Of a DNA stretch of 64,000 bases, positions 58,877 through 64,000 are shown in pieces. Origin of the DNA: Hasllibacter sp. MH4015 (GTDB lineage Bacteria; Pseudomonadota; Alphaproteobacteria; Rhodobacterales; Rhodobacteraceae); contig NZ_JAHTBK010000001.1 of the NCBI RefSeq assembly GCF_020177575.1, positions 124,001 through 188,000 of the forward strand, read 5' to 3'. Made by a program: the position numbers and the translations under genes. Within the stretch, counting starts at the first letter, position 1. Each line of letters opens with the position of its first letter. The notes under the pieces were generated by a model, which saw only the letters and a list, made by a program, of their open reading frames with translations, ran no database searches and had not been told where the DNA came from.

Positions 58877-59557
58877 ATGCCGTTTGATCGTTCCATCAAG
58901 ATCGCGCCGTCGATCCTTGCCGCCGATTTCGCCAATTTCGGGGCGGAGGTGCGCGCGGTCGAGGCAGAGGGCGCGGATTGGATTCATATCGACGTGATGG
59001 ACGGGCATTTCGTGCCGAACCTGACCTTCGGCCCGCCCATGGTAAAGGCGTTGCGGCCCCATGTGACAACCGTGATGGACGTGCATCTGATGATCACGCC
59101 GGTCGATCCCTATATCGACGCCTATGCCGATGCGGGTGCCGATGTCCTGACCGCCCATGTGGAGGCGGGGCCGCATATCCACCGCACGTTGCAGGCCATT
59201 CGCGGCGCGGGCATGAAGGCGGGCGTGGCGCTGAACCCCGGCACGCCTGCGGGGGCGGTCGCGCATGTTCTGGACCTGTGCGACCTGATTTGCGTGATGA
59301 CAGTGAACCCCGGTTTCGGCGGGCAGAGCTTCATCGACATGTCCGCCAAGATCACCGAATTGCGGGAGATGATCGGCGACCGCGAGGTCCATATCGAGAT
59401 CGACGGCGGCGTAGACGTGAAAACCGCCCCGCTGGTCGCAGGGGCAGGTGCGGATGTGCTGGTGGCCGGCTCGGCGGTGTTCCGGGGCGGGTCCGTGGAC
59501 GATCCCTCACCTTATGGCGAGAACATTCGGGCGATCCGGGCGGCTGCGGGCGCATAG
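58877..59557 (+). CDS. rpe: Ribulose-phosphate 3-epimerase
   Basis: A 226-residue TIM-barrel enzyme that interconverts ribulose 5-phosphate and xylulose 5-phosphate. Signatures are [19 protein letters not shown], the metal and catalytic residues in [25 protein letters not shown]-type [17 protein letters not shown] and IDGGVD (second catalytic Asp). A GGAGG ribosome site is seven bases from the ATG at 58877. The longer frame back to 58643 lies over the divergent gene and is rejected. It serves the pentose phosphate pathway. Confidence 0.95.
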   Translation: MPFDRSIKIAPSILAADFANFGAEVRAVEAEGADWIHIDVMDGHFVPNLTFGPPMVKALRPHVTTVMDVHLMITPVDPYIDAYADAGADVLTAHVEAGPHIHRTLQAIRGAGMKAGVALNPGTPAGAVAHVLDLCDLICVMTVNPGFGGQSFIDMSAKITELREMIGDREVHIEIDGGVDVKTAPLVAGAGADVLVAGSAVFRGGSVDDPSPYGENIRAIRAAAGA

Positions 59558-59659
59558 CCGGGTTTTCGCGCCGGATGCGCTGCACCCGCTGTCGGATGCT
59601 CCATGCCATTCGCGGCGGCGGGGCCCGAGCCCGCCCCACCCACGACCGCGCGACAGGCC

Positions 59660-60391
59660 CTAGCGATCTACCCCGTCCGCTTGCCGTGCATCGAACCTGT
59701 CCCAGACATGCATTCGGCCCTTTTGCCGGGCATCCGCCAGCCAGAGTTTCCGGCGCGCGTCGGAGGTCTCCAGCGCCCGGTAAAGGCCGCCTGAGAATTT
59801 CGGCCAGTCGAGTGCAAGGCCGAGTTTCACAAGCTCCGCCGAGAGATCACGCCCGTCGTCGAGAAAGCATTGGGCCACCGCGCGACCGTGATCGTCAAGC
59901 TCCGTGATTTCGGCGGTGATCATCTGGTTCTTGCAGAGCTCGAACATGGCCCATTTGGCGCGTTTTCCGAAGGGGTGGTTCATCTCGGGTGCGTCGATGC
60001 CGAAAAGGCGGATCTGGGTGCGCTTGATGCGGATCGTGTCACCGTCGACCACGTAGGCGCGTCCCCGCAAGGTCTGACCGTCCGGCGCAGGCCGCGCGTT
60101 CGAGGCCGAAAACGGCGCGGGCGGCGGGGGAGAGGGTGTGCGGGGAGAGGGAGGTGGGGGAGAGGGTGCGCGGGGAGAGGGCGAGGGAGGTGGGGGAGAG
60201 GGTGCGCGGGGAGAGGGCGAGGGCGAGGGTGACGGGGATGGAGGAGTGCGCGGCGGGGGAGAGGGACGGGCATCACGCGGCTCCTCCGGCCGGAAATCCG
60301 ACGGAGGATGTCTACGCGCACCCCGTCGGAACACCGTGGCGGCAAGACCGACGATGAACCCGAATGCGAGGAGTAAGCCCAAGGCTTCCAT
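59660..60391 (-). CDS. Membrane-anchored thermonuclease-fold protein
   Basis: A 243-residue protein. An N-terminal span (3-19, ALGLLLAFGFIVGLAATVF) is followed by a Pro/Ser-rich linker of about 60 residues, coded by a DNA minisatellite. The C-terminal SNase domain (about 105-235) contains VVDGDTIRIKRTQIRLFGID, then APEMNHPFGKRAK, and a late CFLDDGRDLSAELVKLGLAL. The calcium-binding and catalytic positions of staphylococcal nuclease (D, R, D, E, R) appear to be present. It is probably held on the outer face of the inner membrane. It is separated from the next upstream gene by 284 bases with no clear gene. Confidence 0.82.
   Translation of the reverse strand: MEALGLLLAFGFIVGLAATVFRRGARRHPPSDFRPEEPRDARPSPPPRTPPSPSPSPSPSPRAPSPPPPSPSPRAPSPPPPSPRTPSPPPPAPFSASNARPAPDGQTLRGRAYVVDGDTIRIKRTQIRLFGIDAPEMNHPFGKRAKWAMFELCKNQMITAEITELDDHGRAVAQCFLDDGRDLSAELVKLGLALDWPKFSGGLYRALETSDARRKLWLADARQKGRMHVWDRFDARQADGVDR
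60126..60225. repeat. GC-rich minisatellite in the nuclease gene linker
   Basis: Three tandem units begin at 60126, 60156 and 60192: unit one 30 bases, unit two 36, unit three partial, each starting GGGGGAGAGGGTG. Unit lengths are multiples of three, so the reading frame is kept and each unit adds a PSPRAPSPPP-like block. The strand asymmetry (G-runs on the plus strand) could favour G-quadruplex formation. Confidence 0.75.
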
Positions 60392-60675
60392 TCTCGACCT
60401 GCTGTCTTCTGCCGGTATATCAAGGCGCTAAGCGCCCGTTGCGTCAAGTGTGGCGGGCCCGCCGAGGGGGCGGAGCGGCCCGTTGCGCCGGGTTGGTTAG
60501 GTCCGGCGGCCAAGGGGCGAGGCCCCTTTGTCTAGCTCTGGTCTGGCATCCCGTCCTGCACCCTCATCGGGTGGTCTATGGCCGGGATCGAACCGTCCTG
60601 ATGCTGCAGCGGGGACGGTTTATGCCCTGGTTGGGTTAAGGAAGCGTGAAGAAAGCCCGCGCAAAATTCGGGCAT
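60392..60675. other. 284-base spacer with no supported gene
   Basis: A GC hairpin AAGGGGC-GAG-GCCCCTT lies near 60513-60529. A tRNA T-loop-like string at 60578-60588 has no cloverleaf around it. Nothing else stands out. Confidence 0.4.
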
Positions 60676-61524
60676 CTAGACGATGGGCAGGCCCGTGGGG
60701 TCGACGCCGTGGCGTTTGCAGATCAGCTCCAGATAGGAATTCTCGGGCGGCAGGCCGCCGCATTCCTCCTTCACGAAGGTCCGGGTGCGCCCGTAGAAAT
60801 GGACGGAATAGGCAGGCGGCAATTCGATCTTATTCAACGGCGCGTGGGGCGTGGTGAAGGGCTTCTTGCGCGACCGCATCCCGCCGTAGAAGTAATCCTT
60901 GGGCATGGCCAGCTTACCCTCGCCGCTTTCCCGCAGCATGTGGGTCAGAAGGCGCGGGCCGGACGTGGCCCAGGCGGTCAGCTCGATCCGGAACGGGTCC
61001 CCGCGCTTGAGCGCCTTGCCCGCCTCGCGCTGGTCGCGATCATTGGCGAATGGCAGGGGCGGGTTGTCCTGGTAGAAGACGTCAATACAGGCGTTGAGCG
61101 CCGGGCTGTCGGGGGGAAGGTGCAGGACGCCGTTGGCGATATCTTCATCTGGCACGGCGCCGTTTTCCGACGCGAAGACATGGGCGCCCTTGGGGAAATC
61201 GAACGCCTTCACGCAATAGGCGTCCATGTCGACCCAGCAGAACTCCAGATCCCGGATCATCACCAGGCGAAACAGGTCCGAGAAGACGCCGTTGAGGTGA
61301 TAGGACGTGTCGTCAAGGGGGAAGGGCGCCTCCAGCAGGTCCCGGTAGTCGTAGAATTGGGCGGCCCGGGGCAGGGAAGCTGGCTTGCGGTCGCCGAACA
61401 GGACGAAGGTGTGGCCCGCATCGACATAGGATTGCGCCACGACCTGTTCCATGAACGACCAAGGCCGCCCGATCCAGAGGCTTCCGATCGTCATCAGGGG
61501 CGGGACAGGGGATGATGGTGTCAT
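60676..61524 (-). CDS. Glycosyltransferase-like protein with DxD motif
   Basis: A 282-residue soluble protein. IGRPWSFMEQVVAQSYVDAG and TFVLFGDRKPASLPRAAQFY form the first nucleotide-sugar-binding strands; VSDLFRL-like FSDLFRLVMI leads into WVDMDAYCVKAFDF, where the DMD is the expected metal-binding DxD. SVHFYGRTRTF occurs near the C-terminus. This fits GT-A fold enzymes of the GT32/capsular type. Sugar and acceptor unknown. The start is uncertain (61524, or 61494); no strong ribosome site is visible. Confidence 0.7.
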   Translation of the reverse strand: MTPSSPVPPLMTIGSLWIGRPWSFMEQVVAQSYVDAGHTFVLFGDRKPASLPRAAQFYDYRDLLEAPFPLDDTSYHLNGVFSDLFRLVMIRDLEFCWVDMDAYCVKAFDFPKGAHVFASENGAVPDEDIANGVLHLPPDSPALNACIDVFYQDNPPLPFANDRDQREAGKALKRGDPFRIELTAWATSGPRLLTHMLRESGEGKLAMPKDYFYGGMRSRKKPFTTPHAPLNKIELPPAYSVHFYGRTRTFVKEECGGLPPENSYLELICKRHGVDPTGLPIV

Positions 61525-61668
61525 GGGCGGGCAGACTTGGGGCTTGGGTCGCGCCACCGTTGACCGGGCCTGCGCCTCGGTAAAGGGGTGGGGCGCTGAA
61601 TTCCGCGAGATGCGGGATCACGGGCACAGTCTTCGCGCGCCGCATGGGAACCGGGGGCGGATGGCACG

Positions 61669-61701
61669 AAAAAACCCGCGCCCAATTGCTCGGGCGCGGG
61701 T
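61669..61701 (-). terminator. Terminator of ccr
   Basis: On the minus strand, ACCCGCGCCC and GGGCGCGGGT are perfect ten-pair arms around an eight-base loop, followed by a run of T. It lies 27 bases after the ccr stop. Confidence 0.93.
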
Positions 61702-61727
61702 CAGTCCTGGGGTGCATTCGGTTGAGA

Positions 61728-63038
61728 TCAGGAGGCGGTCGGCCCGGCCTCCAACACGTCTTCAAGGGTGCGCAGGCCGGTCTTGGGGGCCTGAACAAGC
61801 ACGGACATGTTGCCGGGCTTATGCTCATTGCGGAGCATCTTCATGTGCGCGCCGGGAAGCTCGTCCCAGGGGAAGACCTCGGACATGCAGGGGTCGAGCC
61901 GCTGCTGGACCATCAGGTCATTGGCGGCGGAGGCCTGCTTGAGATGGGCGAAGTGGGAGCCCTGCAGGCGCTTTTGGTGCATCCACATGTAGCGCACGTC
62001 GAAGGTGCAGTTGAATCCGGTGGTGCCCGCACAAATCACGACCATGCCGCCTTTCTTGCAGACGAGGGTGGAGACGGGGAAGGTCGCCTCGCCCGGATGC
62101 TCGAAGACCATGTCGACGTTCACGCCCTTGCCCGTGATGTCCCAGATCGCCTTGCCGAACTTCCGGGCTTCCTTGAACCATTCCGCGTATTCCGGCGTGT
62201 TCACGGTGGGGAGTTGGCCCCAGCAGTTGAAGTCCTTGCGGTTGATGACGCCCTTGGCGCCGAGGGACAGGACGAAGTCGCGTTTGGATTCGTCCGAGAT
62301 GACTGCGATGGCGTTGGCGCCCGCGGTGTTGGCCAGCTGGATCGCGTAGGAGCCGAGGCCGCCCGACGCGCCCCAGATCAGGACGTTCTGGCCGGGCTTG
62401 AGGTCGTGGGGTTCGTGGCCGAACAGCATCCGGTAAGCGGTGGCGAGTGTGAGGGTGTAGCAGGCGGCCTCTTCCCAGGTCAGATGCTTGGGTCGGGGCA
62501 TGAGCTGCTGGGCCTGCACGTTGGTGAACTGGGCGAAGGAGCCGTCGGGCGTCTCGTAGCCCCAGATCCGCTGGGAGGTGGAGAACATCGGGTCGCCGCC
62601 GTTGCAATGCTCATCGTCGCCGTCGTCCTGGTTGCAATGGACCACGACCTCATCGCCAACCTTCCAGCGCTTCACCTTGTCGCCCACGGCCCAGACGATG
62701 CCCGACGCGTCGGAGCCCGCGATGTGGTAGGGCGCGCCGTGGCCGTCGAAGGGAGAGATCGGCTGGCCGAGGCCCGCCCAGACGCCGTTGTAATTCACGC
62801 CCGCGGCCATGACGAGGACAAGCACTTCGTGGCTGTCGAGCACAGGCGTGTCGACGACTTCGACCTCGAACGCCTTGTCCGGCTCCCCATGACGTTCGCG
62901 ACGGATGGTCCAGGCGTACATCTTGGGCGGGACGTAGCCCATCGGGGGCATTTCGCCCATCTCGTAGAGGTCTTTCATGGGCGCATCGTAGGGGGCGGTC
63001 TGCGTAGGGGCGTCCAGGGCCATCGTGCTCTCCGTCAT
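61728..63038 (-). CDS. ccr: Crotonyl-CoA carboxylase/reductase
   Basis: A 436-residue enzyme that reduces and carboxylates crotonyl-CoA to ethylmalonyl-CoA with NADPH, the key step of the ethylmalonyl-CoA pathway for acetate assimilation. It belongs to the MDR family: HIAGSDASGIVWAVGDKVKR, WGASGGLGSYAIQLANTAGA (NADPH site) and VVICAGTTGFNCTFDVRYMW. The GGAGGAAACCAG ribosome site selects the ATG at 63038 over 63059 or 63125. A perfect terminator follows the gene. The AT-rich 182-base upstream region (63039-63220) should hold its promoter. It shows that the cell can grow on C2 compounds without a glyoxylate cycle. Confidence 0.95.
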   Translation of the reverse strand: MTESTMALDAPTQTAPYDAPMKDLYEMGEMPPMGYVPPKMYAWTIRRERHGEPDKAFEVEVVDTPVLDSHEVLVLVMAAGVNYNGVWAGLGQPISPFDGHGAPYHIAGSDASGIVWAVGDKVKRWKVGDEVVVHCNQDDGDDEHCNGGDPMFSTSQRIWGYETPDGSFAQFTNVQAQQLMPRPKHLTWEEAACYTLTLATAYRMLFGHEPHDLKPGQNVLIWGASGGLGSYAIQLANTAGANAIAVISDESKRDFVLSLGAKGVINRKDFNCWGQLPTVNTPEYAEWFKEARKFGKAIWDITGKGVNVDMVFEHPGEATFPVSTLVCKKGGMVVICAGTTGFNCTFDVRYMWMHQKRLQGSHFAHLKQASAANDLMVQQRLDPCMSEVFPWDELPGAHMKMLRNEHKPGNMSVLVQAPKTGLRTLEDVLEAGPTAS

Positions 63039-63220
63039 CTGGTTTCCTCCGGCGGTCATGCCGCGCTGCGGAATCAATTGCTGCTGATGCGAGAGATATT
63101 TGTGGGTGAGCAATAATGCAATCAAGAAATACGCGTTTGGGTAATTTTATGTCGTGACGAGGCATTGAATTTCCAAATGCGGGTCAGTAGCGGGCAGCGC
63201 CTGTTGCGCGGATCAAGCGG

Positions 63221-64000
63221 CTATTCCGCCGCATCCTCCAGCCGCTCCTCATCCAACAGATGCGCGACGCTGGCCGCGTAGTAGTCGACCACGGGCTTGC
63301 CGCGCTCGGTCACTGTGATGGCGTTCGGGTCTTTATCCCTGTCGATGAAGCCGCGCTCCTCCAACGCGCGTAGCCCTGCCTCGATGGTGTAGCGCAGATC
63401 ATCGCGGGCGAGGTGGACGCCGACGCCCTTGGCCTCAGCCCGCGCGATGCGGGTTTGGATCGCCGCGTCGAGGCCATCCGCCGTGACAGCTCCGTCGCGG
63501 AGCGCGTGGGCGACGAGGGGGACGGGGACGATGGGGGTCACAGCGGCAATGCGGTCCATCAGGGCGGTACCGAGGGCGGCGGGTTGGTCGGGGCGGTCGG
63601 TGTTCAGGAAATCGGTCAGCGACAGCGGGTCGCCGAAGCTGACCGCGGCATAGCCATAGCGGTGGAACTTTCCGGTGATGCGGTGCCAGATCTGGCGGCG
63701 GAGGTAGCGGAAGATCGGCAGGAGAGAAAAGCGGAAGCCCGCCGTGCCGCCCTTCTGCGCCTCGATCAGGTTCCGATCCTCCATCACCCGATCGTAGTTG
63801 AGTGCGACCGGCACGAAGACCACGTCGCGGGAGGTGCCGGGGGTGAAGCCATCGAGGATGTAGGAGATCAGGCCGAGTTTCGGTTTGCCCAAGCCCCCGG
63901 TGCGTGACAGGCCGCCCTCGGGGAAGACGGCTTGGGTCACGCCATTCTCCGTCGCCATCTGGACGTAACGGGCCAGCACCTTGCGATAGAGCGGATTGTT
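63221..64000 (-). CDS. plsB: Glycerol-3-phosphate acyltransferase, C-terminal part
   Basis: The frame is open from the window edge to TGA at 63221 (259 residues seen). It carries the block VFPEGGLSRTGGLGKPKLG, the third acyltransferase motif of PlsB-type enzymes, then VVFVPVALNYDRVMED (fourth motif). A C-terminal domain of about 150 residues follows with KGVGVHLARDDLRYTIEAGL. The N-terminal half, including HxxxxD, lies outside the window. PlsB-type enzymes transfer acyl groups to glycerol 3-phosphate in phospholipid synthesis. The start codon is beyond 64000. Confidence 0.88.
   Translation of the reverse strand, partial: NNPLYRKVLARYVQMATENGVTQAVFPEGGLSRTGGLGKPKLGLISYILDGFTPGTSRDVVFVPVALNYDRVMEDRNLIEAQKGGTAGFRFSLLPIFRYLRRQIWHRITGKFHRYGYAAVSFGDPLSLTDFLNTDRPDQPAALGTALMDRIAAVTPIVPVPLVAHALRDGAVTADGLDAAIQTRIARAEAKGVGVHLARDDLRYTIEAGLRALEERGFIDRDKDPNAITVTERGKPVVDYYAASVAHLLDEERLEDAAE

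Noticed and set aside
60560-60645. A tRNA-like T-loop string (GGTTCGATCCC on the minus strand)
   Set aside because: No matching acceptor stem, D-arm or anticodon arm could be paired within 75 bases, and one T-stem pair is mismatched.
1-64000. Mobile element, prophage, CRISPR array or defence island
   Set aside because: No transposase, integrase, phage structural gene, cas gene or regular spacer-repeat array was seen. The only dispersed repeats are short GC-rich intergenic elements.

Overview
This is a GC-rich alphaproteobacterial chromosome segment, most likely from the Rhodobacterales (Roseobacter group). The signs are a MipZ-type ParA ATPase, an Fo ATP synthase operon of the atpI-B-E-F'-F type with two different b subunits and no F1 genes beside it, a crotonyl-CoA carboxylase/reductase of the ethylmalonyl-CoA pathway, a zinc-free L31 protein, a short-Q-loop cytochrome bd, and many one-base stop/start overlaps (ATGA). 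I see no rRNA, convincing tRNA, CRISPR array, prophage or insertion sequence. It reads as ordinary core chromosome with small accessory patches.

Layout. 1-2.6 kb: two tandem desaturase paralogues and a cut-off membrane protein, divergent from an ArsR regulator. 2.7-7.9 kb: zinc-binding GFA protein, membrane protein, cmk, two exported proteins (one a beta-barrel) and rpsA behind a leader with a terminator-like hairpin. 7.9-12 kb: methyltransferase-like protein, metallo-beta-lactamase-fold hydrolase, HAD phosphatase, winged-helix/TPR regulator and a 58-codon gene. 12.2-15.3 kb: GbsR-type regulator with cydAB. 15.4-17.7 kb: mipZ and a TTC38-like TPR protein. 17.9-28.7 kb: a translation and secretion block on the minus strand (membrane protein, ffh, four GNAT acetyltransferases, chorismate mutase, rpsP, rimM, trmD, rplS, rpmE), interrupted twice by plus-strand genes (an ABC-2 exporter; a MarR regulator with a membrane protein). 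29-34.4 kb: exported proteins, DoxX, azoR/LysR, a DMT permease, a ClbS/DfsB-like protein and two very small membrane proteins. 34.6-37.3 kb: Fo operon. 37.4-40.4 kb: a five-gene ATGA-linked operon (membrane protein, SDR, cupin, unknown, P1 peptidase). 40.5-50.5 kb: a Dpp-type peptide ABC system plus aldehyde dehydrogenase, with the binding protein separated from the permeases by three genes. 50.5-54 kb: sulfotransferase, M20 peptidase and small membrane proteins. 54-58.2 kb: deoC operon ending in a double-domain aldehyde dehydrogenase. 58.3-64 kb: small DMT protein, rpe, anchored nuclease, glycosyltransferase-like protein, ccr and a partial plsB.

The parts most worth following up are: the pair of 21- and 24-residue membrane proteins with strong Shine-Dalgarno sites; the four-GNAT cluster in the ffh-rpsP operon; a GC-rich intergenic repeat in four copies, three of them between convergent genes; perfect inverted-repeat operators next to the MarR, GbsR and ArsR genes; and the deoC operon with two paralogous two-helix membrane proteins. 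No wholly new defence or mobile system is evident. Family assignments come from reading motifs by eye, and no database search was run.
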